From the NCBI GenBank assembly GCA_030704795.1, contig JAUYCZ010000028.1:147202-183621 (forward strand): a stretch of 36,420 nucleotides of DNA. Direction: 5' to 3'. Position 1 is the first letter of the stretch. Every line of letters begins with the position of its first letter. Below are positions 23,864-31,451 of the stretch, one piece after another. This DNA comes from a bacterium. Its GTDB lineage: Bacteria; Patescibacteriota; Minisyncoccia; Minisyncoccales; GWA2-46-15. The notes under the pieces are model-generated. The model saw only the letters and a program-made list of their open reading frames with translations. It had not been told where the DNA came from and did no database searches. The position numbers and the translations under genes were made by a program.

Positions 23864-25210
23864 ATGAAACCAAGTTTAAGCGCTTTCAAAGAAAGGGTGA
23901 AAAACCATTGCCTAAAATATCGCCGATCTTACCAGCGGGGCGGCTTGGTTTTTCTTTTGCTCGCCGTTTTCCTGACCGGAATCGTCGGAGGTTATCTCTA
24001 TTCGAATCGCCAAGAAAAAGAAAAGCTCTTTCAGAAAGACATTTACCTGGGCTTCCTTTCTGAGGTCTATAACACGATTAAAGAAAACTATTGGGAAAAG
24101 ACCACCGACGAACAATTGACCGAACTCTTTAAGTTGGGAGCAGAAAAAATTACCGGTAAAACTCAGATTCTGGAAAAAGCCGACCAGGCCGGCTTAAGAC
24201 AGATGGCCCTGATCACCATGAAAGACATGAGCTCAGATCAAAAGAAAGAATTCGTCACCCAGCTGGCCAACATCGTTTTGGTCAATCTCAAGCCCTTTGG
24301 CCGCAGCCAGCTCTATACCACCAAAGAAGAAACTCAGCTGAGAGAAACCGTAAAAAATATTGATAAGGGCACCGACCTCTACCAGTCTCTGGGAGTGGAA
24401 AAAACGGCCTCTCCACAACAGATCCAAAAAGCCTACGAGCAAAAAGTGGCGGAATTAACTCCTCAAAAAGAAACTTCCCCCCAAGCGGCTCAGGAACTGG
24501 CCCAGGCCCAGCGGGCTTTTGAGGCCTTAGCCGAACCCGAAAGCCGCCAAATTTATGATCAAAGCGGCGTCGAACCAACCGTCTTTGCCAAATTATTGAC
24601 CCCGGATATTGTTCATCTTCGGCTGACCAAACTCTCACCGCAAACCTTTGAAGAATTCCAGAAGGTGACCGCGGAGGTTGACAAAACTTCTCGGGCCAGT
24701 TCTCTGATTCTGGACTTGAGAGGCAATGTCGGCGGCGCTATCGACCTTTTACAATATTTTCTGGGGCCTTTCATCGGCCCGGGACAGTATGCCTATGACT
24801 TCTTTCACCGAGGCGATTACCAGCCCTTCAAAACTCAGATCGGCTGGCTCCCCTCTCTGGTGCGCTACAAGAAAGTCGTTATATTGGTTGATAACCAGAC
24901 CCAGTCTTCGGCCGAATTGATGGCCGCCGTCTTGAAGAGATACAATGTCGGCCTCCTGGTCGGCCAGACGACCAAAGGCTGGGGCACGGTGGAAAACACT
25001 TTCCCATTAAAGCAGCAACTCGATCCGAACGAGAAATATTCTCTTTTCCTGGCTCACAGTTTAACTTTAAGAGAAGACAATCAGCCGATCGAGGGCCGGG
25101 GCGTGGACCCGGTTATCAACGTGGCCGCGGCCGACTGGCCAAGACAACTTTTTGGCTATCTCCACTACGAAGAACTGGTCAAAGCGGTTGAGGACTCGGT
25201 CAAGAAATAG
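23864..25210 (+). CDS. S41-type peptidase with a degenerate J-domain in place of PDZ
   Basis: After a membrane anchor (residues 27-47) and a helical region, residues 171-235 read as a J-domain: DLYQSLGVEKTASPQQIQKA, then RAFEALAEPESRQIYDQSG. The HPD tripeptide that activates Hsp70 is replaced by TPQ (199-201). Residues 248-425 are an S41 (C-terminal processing) peptidase core with LILDLRGNVGG and QTQSSAE, where Ser348 aligns with the nucleophile. The lysine of the usual GxxTxGKG motif aligns with Trp373 (GQTTKGWGTV); Lys371 is two residues earlier. The usual PDZ domain is not seen. It may be catalytically altered. Confidence 0.85.
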   Translation: MKPSLSAFKERVKNHCLKYRRSYQRGGLVFLLLAVFLTGIVGGYLYSNRQEKEKLFQKDIYLGFLSEVYNTIKENYWEKTTDEQLTELFKLGAEKITGKTQILEKADQAGLRQMALITMKDMSSDQKKEFVTQLANIVLVNLKPFGRSQLYTTKEETQLRETVKNIDKGTDLYQSLGVEKTASPQQIQKAYEQKVAELTPQKETSPQAAQELAQAQRAFEALAEPESRQIYDQSGVEPTVFAKLLTPDIVHLRLTKLSPQTFEEFQKVTAEVDKTSRASSLILDLRGNVGGAIDLLQYFLGPFIGPGQYAYDFFHRGDYQPFKTQIGWLPSLVRYKKVVILVDNQTQSSAELMAAVLKRYNVGLLVGQTTKGWGTVENTFPLKQQLDPNEKYSLFLAHSLTLREDNQPIEGRGVDPVINVAAADWPRQLFGYLHYEELVKAVEDSVKK

Positions 25211-25220
25211 CTCATCCTCT

Positions 25221-25249
25221 ACCTTCTTCGGAAGGCTAAGCCCTGCTTA
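25221..25249 (+). repeat. Related dispersed repeat, divergent loop, copy 4
   Basis: ACCTTCTTCGGAAGGCTAAG followed by CCCTGCTTA. The flanks match copy 1 (ACCT...AGGCTAAG, then CTTTGCTTA), while the palindrome centre differs but is still self-complementary. It lies just after the S41-like gene stop and overlaps the last codon region of the GT2 gene at 25247. Confidence 0.5.
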
Positions 25250-26032
25250 CCCTTTGAAATGCTGGCTCAAAGAAGAAAAGTATTTCTTCAAGGCTTCTAA
25301 AACTTCTTTATCGCTGACCCGGGCCAGGGCTCTAATCAGATCCTTGGTTGTTTTTATCCTGGGATGATTTAAGATTGGCATTTTCTTCCCCAGCTTTTTT
25401 TCATTATTCCACAGCAGAGTCCGGCTGACCTCTAGCCATTCGATAAAGTATTCTTTTGAGGTTTCGGAAAACCCCCTTTTTTTGTGTTTGATGACGTGCC
25501 CCAGACCCTTGAGCCAAACGACTTCAACCCTCTTCTTCTTGAAGGCTTCGTTCAGATAGACTTCGACGCCGTATCTCGTCTTGGCCATATTATTCAGATG
25601 AGACAAAAGGTCTTTTCTCCAATAGGCTCGCTGACCGACAAAGGGTAAGAGGAACGAGCGAAGCCTCGGATTATGGATGGCCCCCAAAGTCGCTTCGGCC
25701 CTCTTCTCTAAAAGAGGAGAAACCAGTTGTTGGAGATGCCCTTCGGTCAAATCAAAGAGATCCGAATCCAAAAAAACAACGACTTCTCCGCCGGCTTCCC
25801 TGAGGCCCGCGACCAGGGCAAAACCCTTGCCCCGATTCTGAGTAAGATTAATGATCTTGATCCGGTCTTTGAAGGTCTGGACTATTTCACCACTTTTATC
25901 GGTTGAACCGTCGTTGACGCAGATGATTTCGGCCACGCTGCCAAAGCTCAAAAGCGAGGTCAGCACCCCGCCCACGGTTTTTTCTTCGTTAAAGACCGGC
26001 ACGATAACAGAAATGGAGGAGTAATTTCCCAT
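25247..26032 (-). CDS. GT2-family glycosyltransferase, copy B
   Basis: A 261-residue paralogue of the gene at 21159-21962, with VIVPVFNEEKTVGG, VNDGSTDKS, RGKGFAL and VVFLDSDLF. The two share motifs, length and a Lys/Arg-rich helical C-terminal half, so they arose by duplication. I chose the ATG at 26032; the frame extends to a TTG at 26056 without family resemblance. It is convergent with the S41-like gene and divergent from the GC-rich gene at 26165. The sugar donor and acceptor are unknown. Confidence 0.9.
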   Translation of the reverse strand: MGNYSSISVIVPVFNEEKTVGGVLTSLLSFGSVAEIICVNDGSTDKSGEIVQTFKDRIKIINLTQNRGKGFALVAGLREAGGEVVVFLDSDLFDLTEGHLQQLVSPLLEKRAEATLGAIHNPRLRSFLLPFVGQRAYWRKDLLSHLNNMAKTRYGVEVYLNEAFKKKRVEVVWLKGLGHVIKHKKRGFSETSKEYFIEWLEVSRTLLWNNEKKLGKKMPILNHPRIKTTKDLIRALARVSDKEVLEALKKYFSSLSQHFKG

Positions 26033-26077
26033 TAGGAAATTATAGCAGAAAATCAAATCTGGCGATCCCCGTTAGTC

Positions 26078-26106
26078 TTGACATTTATTAAAAATGTGGT
26101 AGTATT
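26078..26106 (+). promoter_or_regulatory. Strong sigma-70-type promoter of the GC-rich HbpS-like gene
   Basis: A perfect TTGACA at 26078-26083 is followed by AGTATT at 26101-26106 (17-base spacer) or TAGTAT one base earlier. It is the best -35 element noticed in the window. Transcription would begin near 26112 and give a leader of about 50 bases. Confidence 0.65.
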
Positions 26107-26123
26107 TGGCCAGTATCCAATCC

Positions 26124-26143
26124 GCGCCTTTGGGCTAAGGCGC
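26124..26143 (+). promoter_or_regulatory. Leader hairpin upstream of the HbpS-like gene
   Basis: Seven-base arms GCGCCTT / AAGGCGC with a 6-base loop lie in the 5' leader, ending 9 bases before the ribosome binding site AAGGAGG (26153-26159). The hairpin may protect the mRNA or control translation. Confidence 0.5.
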
Positions 26144-26164
26144 ATCACAACTAAGGAGGATTCA

Positions 26165-26983
26165 ATGGGAACTTTGAAAATTCTCACCAGTACGGAGGCG
26201 TGGCGGATCGCCTCAAGCATCCGCAACTCCCTGCTCGACGCCAGGCTCCAAGCCAACATCTGCGTCGTCAACCGGGACGGTCGCCCGCTCTGCGAAATCA
26301 CGATGGACGAAACGCGCCCCTTTACCGCCACGCTCGCTTTCCACAAAGCGCAGCAGGCGACTCTCGTCGGTCGCCGCACGCGCTGGATCCGCGACCAGGT
26401 CGCCGACGGCGAAATTGGTCTCGACGCTCTGGGCATTGACCCCGCCAAGTTCGTCAGATGGGCGGGCGGCGTGCCCATCTACGATAGCCAGGGTACCCTG
26501 CTCGGCGGCGCCGGCGTTAGTAACTTATCGGAAGAGCAGGATGAAGCGTTCTGCGCCGCCGGCGTCGAGGCGTGCCGCTACGCTTCGGACCGCGATCAGC
26601 CGTCGCCCGATGGCAATCCCGAAGGCGTCATCACCGCGCATCACACCGCTTTTGGTCTACCCCACCGCGAAATGGTGGAGCGTTTCGTGGAAATACTGCA
26701 GAAACGCGGCGCCATCATCGTCAGCAGCGACGATGTGAAATGCAAGTACTTTCTCCGGATCAACCCCTGGGACGAGGCGCTGCTGGAAGTCTTCCTGGAA
26801 GACAACCGCGGCACCAGCGTCCACGTAGACTATGCGGTCGAAAGCCTGGGCGTGGTCAAGCAAGTCCACGCTGTCGCCGACGACCTCTTGGACGTCGGGT
26901 TGCCGAACATGGTCTTCCTCATCGCCGCCAAGGAAACCGCCGACGGACCCGTCACCGCCGAAATCGCTTTCAGCCAGCGCTAG
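26165..26983 (+). CDS. GlcG/HbpS-like heme-binding domain protein with unknown C-terminal domain
   Basis: Residues 1-145 resemble the GlcG/HbpS (Haem_degrading) family: an ICVVNRDGRPLCEITMD strand pair, AFHKAQQATL helix, and GGVPIYDSQGTLLGGAGVSN followed by EEQDEAFCAAGVEA. Residues 150-272 form a second alpha/beta domain I cannot place. The start at ATG 26165 follows a perfect AAGGAGG. Base and codon use differ sharply from neighbours: very GC-rich, with many CGC, GCC and GTC codons. The gene has its own promoter, leader hairpin and terminator, and is opposite in strand to its neighbours, all suggesting acquisition as a unit. Confidence 0.8.
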   Translation: MGTLKILTSTEAWRIASSIRNSLLDARLQANICVVNRDGRPLCEITMDETRPFTATLAFHKAQQATLVGRRTRWIRDQVADGEIGLDALGIDPAKFVRWAGGVPIYDSQGTLLGGAGVSNLSEEQDEAFCAAGVEACRYASDRDQPSPDGNPEGVITAHHTAFGLPHREMVERFVEILQKRGAIIVSSDDVKCKYFLRINPWDEALLEVFLEDNRGTSVHVDYAVESLGVVKQVHAVADDLLDVGLPNMVFLIAAKETADGPVTAEIAFSQR

Positions 26984-27019
26984 ACAAGGAGGACGGAATC
27001 GCCCACCATCCTTCCAAGC

Positions 27020-27054
27020 AAAACGCCCCCACCACTCTAAGGAGGGGGCGTTTT
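27020..27054 (+). terminator. Rho-independent terminator of the HbpS-like gene
   Basis: Eleven-base arms AAAACGCCCCC (27020-27030) and GGGGGCGTTTT (27044-27054) with a 13-base loop. The T-run is in the 3' arm. It ends 14 bases before the convergent beta-propeller gene and may work for both strands. Confidence 0.8.
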
Positions 27055-27067
27055 CAGTTGGAGAGAA

Positions 27068-29083
27068 TTAAAAACTGAGTTCGTTCACTTTCGTCCAGTC
27101 GAGTTCGTTTAAAACCACGATTTTGCTGTCGCCAATGAGGTAGAGATAGTCATCGAGATAGATAGCCCGGCGGACCGAAGTCTCGCTGACGGCTCTTTTC
27201 ATCTCCAGCCGTTGGCCTTTGTAGGAAAAAATATAAGCGCCCTGACCGCCCGGCAAGAAGAAGATCTCGTGCTTTTTATCCAGGAGAAAAGCGTGGTGAG
27301 TCGAAAGGACTTCCGACCAGCCTTCGTTCAAAATGTATTTGTCCAACTCTCGGGGATTCTGAGCCGAACTGACGTCAAAAAGAGAAATCTTGACTTGCCC
27401 GCCTTCCTGGCCGATCCCCAAAACCAAGTCTTTGTCGATCGGTTCCAGATAAGAGGAATAACCCGGGATTTTTAGCTCGCCTTTCATTTGAGGATTCCTC
27501 GGATCAGATAAATCCAAAACATAGAAAGGATCAGTTTGCCGGAAAGTGACCAAATAGCCCCTCTCTCCGACAAATCGGGCCGAGTAAATTCTCTCTGTCA
27601 GACCCAAGTTTAAGACTTGGCCAACCGTCTTTAAATTCTTGTCTAAGACATAGACGTCGTTGGCCGATTCCGGCTGGCTGCCGCCGAAGCCCCAACCCCA
27701 CCAGCCCTGGCCCACGGTCGTGGCGAGCCGTAGATTATCTTGATATTCATCTAAAGAAAATTGATTCAGGGGCTGGCCGGGCACGCTGCCCGAAGCCAGA
27801 ACCGTAAAAGAATCTAAGCCGATTTTAACAATGCCCGTCTTCTGCAAATCCCGGAGATGAGCCTTTAAATAGTCTGTCATCCGGTTATTTAGCTCGTTTC
27901 CTAGTTTTAAACTTTCGTCGTCCGACAAAGAACTCTGATATTTCTGCAGAATTAACTGCAGCTCCATCATCTTGGCCTGCTGGCTGAGGTCATAGCCGGC
28001 TAGCTTTTCCATTTTATCCATAACCCAACTGGGGAAAAGATCTCGGGAGTTTTCCTTGACGAAGTTAAGGAAAAACTGGGTCGTGTCTTCGTAATAGGAA
28101 TAGGCCAGATAAACAGCCTGGTTCGACATATAGACGACCGAGTTTCCCGAGGAGCTGACAAAAGAGATGTTCTTTTCGACCCGACCAGAAGCCGGATCCA
28201 AAATCATGGCCGTTGAGGTCGTATCAACCGGCAGAGGGCTGACGGGGTGATAAATGTCCGTGCAACGAATGCTCAAGGGGCTGTCTCCTCCTTTTAATAT
28301 TTCAATCGGACAGGGATTGGCATCGTTGATGGCGGTCTGGGTGACCAAGTAAATCTTGTCGCCTTTCAGGCGGGCGGCCACTAGCCAGACATTATTTTCC
28401 AGCTCTAAGCTCCATTTCTTTTCGGGCTTCTTGGAATCCGAGACGTCGTAACCCAGGATTTCCTGGCCCGAAAAGATGATCAACCTATTCTTGACCAGCA
28501 AAAGGTTGCCGGCTTTATCAATCTGGCTGTCTTTGGTTAAATCAGCCGGCGGAAAAGCTCTGATCAAATTGGTTCTGTTTTGATACTCCGGAGCGATCAT
28601 TTTTTGCTCCCCACCCCACCAGCCATAGCCTTCTTTCGAAAAATAGATTTCTCGGCCATCGGTTTTGACAATATCTGGTTCATCGATGCCCGCCACCTGA
28701 ACCGTGGTTTCAGAGACCCTTTCCGGACCGCCTCCGGCTTTGGCCTGAGGCGAAAACACTTCTTCGCGCAGAGCAAAATCTGCTTCACCGCCGAAACCGC
28801 CCGGGTAATTAGTTATCTCTCTGCCCTTGGCTAGATAATCTTTAAAATCGGCTTCGGAAACAAACTTCTTGACGTCTCGGGCCGCGGAAGTCGCCGGCAA
28901 GAAAGGAATTTTTGGTAAGGAAATGCGTGGGAGTTTCGAACGGAACTCGGAAAAAGAAAAATTCAGCTGGGGCAAAATATCTTGCGACTCAAGCCAAACC
29001 AGCCCGAGAACCAGGGAAAAGGTGGCCAGCAGAACCAAAGCTACTACCCGGCCGTTCAAATCTCTTTGAAAAAAATTATTCAT
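27068..29083 (-). CDS. Membrane-anchored beta-propeller domain protein
   Basis: A 671-residue protein with an N-terminal signal anchor (about residues 11-29). The segment VSETTVQVAGIDEPDIVKTD begins the domain known as Beta_propel (PF09826), an uncharacterised exported propeller, and the repeats continue to the C-terminus (YLVTFRQTDPFYVLDLSDPR, AIYLDDYLYLIGDSKIVVL). A helical insertion lies near residues 330-410. The start overlaps the 29076-29708 gene by eight bases, so it is co-translated with the surface-protein genes upstream. A binding or scaffolding role outside the cell is likely. Confidence 0.88.
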   Translation of the reverse strand: MNNFFQRDLNGRVVALVLLATFSLVLGLVWLESQDILPQLNFSFSEFRSKLPRISLPKIPFLPATSAARDVKKFVSEADFKDYLAKGREITNYPGGFGGEADFALREEVFSPQAKAGGGPERVSETTVQVAGIDEPDIVKTDGREIYFSKEGYGWWGGEQKMIAPEYQNRTNLIRAFPPADLTKDSQIDKAGNLLLVKNRLIIFSGQEILGYDVSDSKKPEKKWSLELENNVWLVAARLKGDKIYLVTQTAINDANPCPIEILKGGDSPLSIRCTDIYHPVSPLPVDTTSTAMILDPASGRVEKNISFVSSSGNSVVYMSNQAVYLAYSYYEDTTQFFLNFVKENSRDLFPSWVMDKMEKLAGYDLSQQAKMMELQLILQKYQSSLSDDESLKLGNELNNRMTDYLKAHLRDLQKTGIVKIGLDSFTVLASGSVPGQPLNQFSLDEYQDNLRLATTVGQGWWGWGFGGSQPESANDVYVLDKNLKTVGQVLNLGLTERIYSARFVGERGYLVTFRQTDPFYVLDLSDPRNPQMKGELKIPGYSSYLEPIDKDLVLGIGQEGGQVKISLFDVSSAQNPRELDKYILNEGWSEVLSTHHAFLLDKKHEIFFLPGGQGAYIFSYKGQRLEMKRAVSETSVRRAIYLDDYLYLIGDSKIVVLNELDWTKVNELSF

Positions 29084-29708
29084 GTTTTTTCCTTTTAATA
29101 TTGACTTGGAAACTAAATAATTTGCCGAGCAAAACCGCTAGAAAGGCGAAAGCCACTATTAGTATAATAACATATGTCCAGGGAGAATAACGATTCAAAA
29201 AGGAAGAAAAACGGTAATAGATTCCCTGAAAAATGTTGGCTGGTACCACCCTGAAATGAAGTTCGCTGGCCGCGGCGATGCCAAAGGTCGTGCCTGATTC
29301 TTGTTTTAAAATGGGTTTGGCCTCGATGTAGGCGAAATAATCTCCGGGCTTGATTTTCAAGGGCAGTTCCAATTGCAGGGACACGTTTTTCAGCTCTCCT
29401 CCGGCCAGCTTGAACGAAGAGGGAGAAAACCCGAGCCAAGCCGGGTCGGGCCTCTCCTGCGGCTGGTCTTGGTGATAGGCCAGGCTGACCTGGAACTCGC
29501 CTTCGGTATCGCCGGTATTGATCACTCCGATCGTCGGCAGATCATAAGTTGCCCCGGGTTTTAGCAGTTCATCGACGACGATCCGACCGAAGTTGAGGCC
29601 AACGCCGACCCCGGCAAAAGAAACTGTCGGTCCAAACAGAGAGATAAAAACCAGCGTCCAAACAAAAAATGCTGGGAATTCCCTGAAAAAATTCCTTTGG
29701 TTAGACAT
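29076..29708 (-). CDS. DUF916-like Ig-fold surface protein with C-terminal membrane helix
   Basis: The 210-residue protein has a signal peptide (cleavage near residue 32), an Ig-like beta domain (residues 35-155), and one membrane helix (about 175-197) with a basic tail, RKKHE. The beta domain pattern (FGRIVVDELLKPGATYDLP, VINTGDTEGEFQVSL, IKPGDYFAYIEAKP) resembles the DUF916 domain of WxL-locus surface proteins in Firmicutes. This likeness is judged by eye only. It is followed by the beta-propeller gene and preceded 20 bases by a secreted beta-rich protein. Confidence 0.7.
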   Translation of the reverse strand: MSNQRNFFREFPAFFVWTLVFISLFGPTVSFAGVGVGLNFGRIVVDELLKPGATYDLPTIGVINTGDTEGEFQVSLAYHQDQPQERPDPAWLGFSPSSFKLAGGELKNVSLQLELPLKIKPGDYFAYIEAKPILKQESGTTFGIAAASELHFRVVPANIFQGIYYRFSSFLNRYSPWTYVIILIVAFAFLAVLLGKLFSFQVNIKRKKHE

Positions 29709-29728
29709 AGTTCAGAGGGACCAACCAG

Positions 29729-30286
29729 CTACTGCCCGGCCCAAACCGCGGCAATGGTCACGTTGGTCGAGTAAGCCTTGCCCAAAGCAGTTTCAGTTCC
29801 GGCTGTCGTCGGCGTGTAGAACTTCAAGACAAAACTGGTGGCTGCCCCCGGCGTCACGTTGCTCGCCAAAGTCTGGTTGGCCGCAGCTAGATTAGTCTCA
29901 GCGCCGCCGGCTGGGGTAAAAGTATAGCGGTAACTATCTACCCCCGGCGCACTGGACAGCGCCCAATTACAATTATCCTGAGCCGCCGTGCTGGCGCATT
30001 TTGTCGCCTCTCCGGTCGCCTCGACATAAGTCGCGTCAGACCCCTTAATCAGAAAATTCTCATTGACATTGCCGTTGTTGGTGACGACAAGCGAGCTCGA
30101 TGACTTGGCCGACCCCAAGGGCATGGCACCGTAATCGTAAGATGCCGCACTGACCGTCACCGAAATCGTACCGGGAGTAACGGTGACCAGTAAAGAAGTT
30201 GACTCGGCGGCCTGGATGACAGCGGAGACGACTACTCCGGCTAAAATTGAACTAGCGACAATGGTTAAAAAAGATTTTTTTGACAT
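29729..30286 (-). CDS. Secreted Thr/Ser/Ala-rich beta-sandwich protein
   Basis: The 185-residue protein has a signal peptide (MSKKSFLTIVASSILAG, cleavage near residue 27) and an Ala/Thr/Ser-rich beta domain with YDYGAMPLGSAKSSSSLVVT and NNGNVNENFLIKG. Two cysteines (CASTAAQDNC) may form a small disulfide loop. The C-terminus ends YSTNVTIAAVW, somewhat like the ending of WxL domains, and the overall style also recalls TasA/camelysin-like surface proteins. Neither family is certain. A TM helix after the signal is absent, so it is probably released or held by partners. Confidence 0.7.
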   Translation of the reverse strand: MSKKSFLTIVASSILAGVVVSAVIQAAESTSLLVTVTPGTISVTVSAASYDYGAMPLGSAKSSSSLVVTNNGNVNENFLIKGSDATYVEATGEATKCASTAAQDNCNWALSSAPGVDSYRYTFTPAGGAETNLAAANQTLASNVTPGAATSFVLKFYTPTTAGTETALGKAYSTNVTIAAVWAGQ

Positions 30287-30401
30287 TTCTTTTCCTTGTA
30301 AAATATTTTACGACCTTTCTATCCCTCCCTCTTAGTGACAATAGCTAATTTTATCGACAGTCAGACGCCGCGTCAAGCCCTGTTTTCCGATTTCAACGAA
30401 C

Positions 30402-31256
30402 TTAATCGATTTGGTTTAATTCTTTCAAAAGCTGGATGACTTTGGCCAACTGATCGGCCATCTCCTGGAGCATCTTAATCACCTGGCTCAAGTCTTTACC
30501 CGGCGGCACGACGCTACCGGTAATGGTAAAAGCATTGTCGCTCTCGTCCCAGCTCATTGATGGGGCCGGCCAGATCTGCGTTGTCGGCAGAGACCCGCCT
30601 TCCTGTTCGTATTTGTAAAGCGGTATGATATTCCGGCCCACGCTCACCCGGATGACATAGTCTGAACCGTTGGCGATGTCATTGCTGACCTTCCAGGAAT
30701 AAGAACCGTCAAAGAGATTGACCATAGCCAGATGTTTGACAAAAGTCGGCATCGGATAAAGCAGAGGACAAATTTTCTGTCCGTCAGGTCCGGTCTGGCA
30801 TTTTATTTCAGATTTTCTGAATAAATCAATTGAGGCTTTCGTCCAAAATGGCCTGGGTATGCTTTTCGTTTCCGTTTCCGCCACCGGCGAAATACCAACC
30901 GCGTTCCATTTAATCGTTTGAATCTGTCCCCGATCCCAAGTTTCCCCACCATTCGGAGAAACAACCGTTATCTGGTAATCGACCGGAAAAATGCACTTTT
31001 CTGTGTCGTCGTCGACTATCCCGGTCTGGAGCAGACCGCACTTGGCCTGGACCTTAGTCACGGCTTTTTTGGTCGCTTGACCAAAATAACCGGTGACCAA
31101 GCCCTCGGGATAAAGGGATTTATCGGTTTTTAGAACTTCCTGAATGGCTTTGACTTCGTCGCTTCTAGACCCAAGAGAAATCGCTTTTTCGCTCTGCGCC
31201 GCGGCCGCCCCGGCCAAAAGCAGAGAGAAAAGGGAAACCATTAAGATTTTTTTCAT
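30402..31256 (-). CDS. Secreted peptidoglycan-binding-domain protein with KRE9/KNH-like domain
   Basis: A signal peptide (MKKILMVSLFSLLLAGAAA) is followed by a PG_binding_1 domain (residues 25-88: LGSRSDEVKAIQEVLKTD, YFGQATKKAVTKVQAKCGL). Residues 95-255 begin VVSPNGGETWDRGQ, the opening of the KRE9/KNH-type beta domain frequent in CPR surface proteins. A short helical tail follows (VIKMLQEMADQLAKVIQLLK). The protein has 284 residues. It would anchor to the wall and present its beta domain. It is 184 bases downstream of the anti-sigma gene, separated by a palindrome cluster. Confidence 0.88.
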   Translation of the reverse strand: MKKILMVSLFSLLLAGAAAAQSEKAISLGSRSDEVKAIQEVLKTDKSLYPEGLVTGYFGQATKKAVTKVQAKCGLLQTGIVDDDTEKCIFPVDYQITVVSPNGGETWDRGQIQTIKWNAVGISPVAETETKSIPRPFWTKASIDLFRKSEIKCQTGPDGQKICPLLYPMPTFVKHLAMVNLFDGSYSWKVSNDIANGSDYVIRVSVGRNIIPLYKYEQEGGSLPTTQIWPAPSMSWDESDNAFTITGSVVPPGKDLSQVIKMLQEMADQLAKVIQLLKELNQID

Positions 31257-31351
31257 GATCGCTATAATTAATTCTTAGTATCAACTTTTTATCAACCGTC
31301 TAAAACAAAACGTTTTCGTCTCAATAAGGTTGCGCCTTTTTTCAACGGCTA

Positions 31352-31451
31352 ATTATTTGGTATACCCCGCGGCTCCGTCCGCGGGGAACCAAATAATGAG
31401 GATTCCAAAGGAGGCTACTCCTTTGGTCGCCCCGCGGGGTTTAAGGCCCCG
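31352..31451. repeat. Cluster of nested palindromes after the anti-sigma gene
   Basis: Three hairpins lie in 100 bases. The first pairs ATTATTTGG with CCAAATAAT around an inner CCCCGCGG/CCGCGGGG stem (31352-31397). The second is CCAAAGGA/TCCTTTGG (31405-31426). The third involves CCCCGCGGGG and GGCCCCGCGGG (31430-31455), reaching the stop codon of the minus-strand gene. It could terminate the sigma/anti-sigma transcript or be a mobile palindromic element. Confidence 0.65.

Noticed and set aside
26033-26056. TATAAT on the minus strand just upstream of the GT2 copy B start, as a leaderless promoter
   Set aside because: The -10 is a good match at 26039-26044, but no -35 is found at 16-18 bases and the leader would be only a few bases. 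Too weak to list.
26165-26983. Possibility that the GC-rich gene is an assembly artefact or contamination
   Set aside because: It has promoter, leader and terminator in place and sits neatly between complete genes without broken ends. A chimera would usually cut a gene. Coverage data would be needed to exclude it fully.
26200-27078. Several long open frames overlapping the GC-rich gene on both strands, some rich in Arg and Pro
   Set aside because: GC-rich DNA has few stop codons, so these are expected shadows. Only the frame starting at 26165 has a ribosome binding site and family resemblance.
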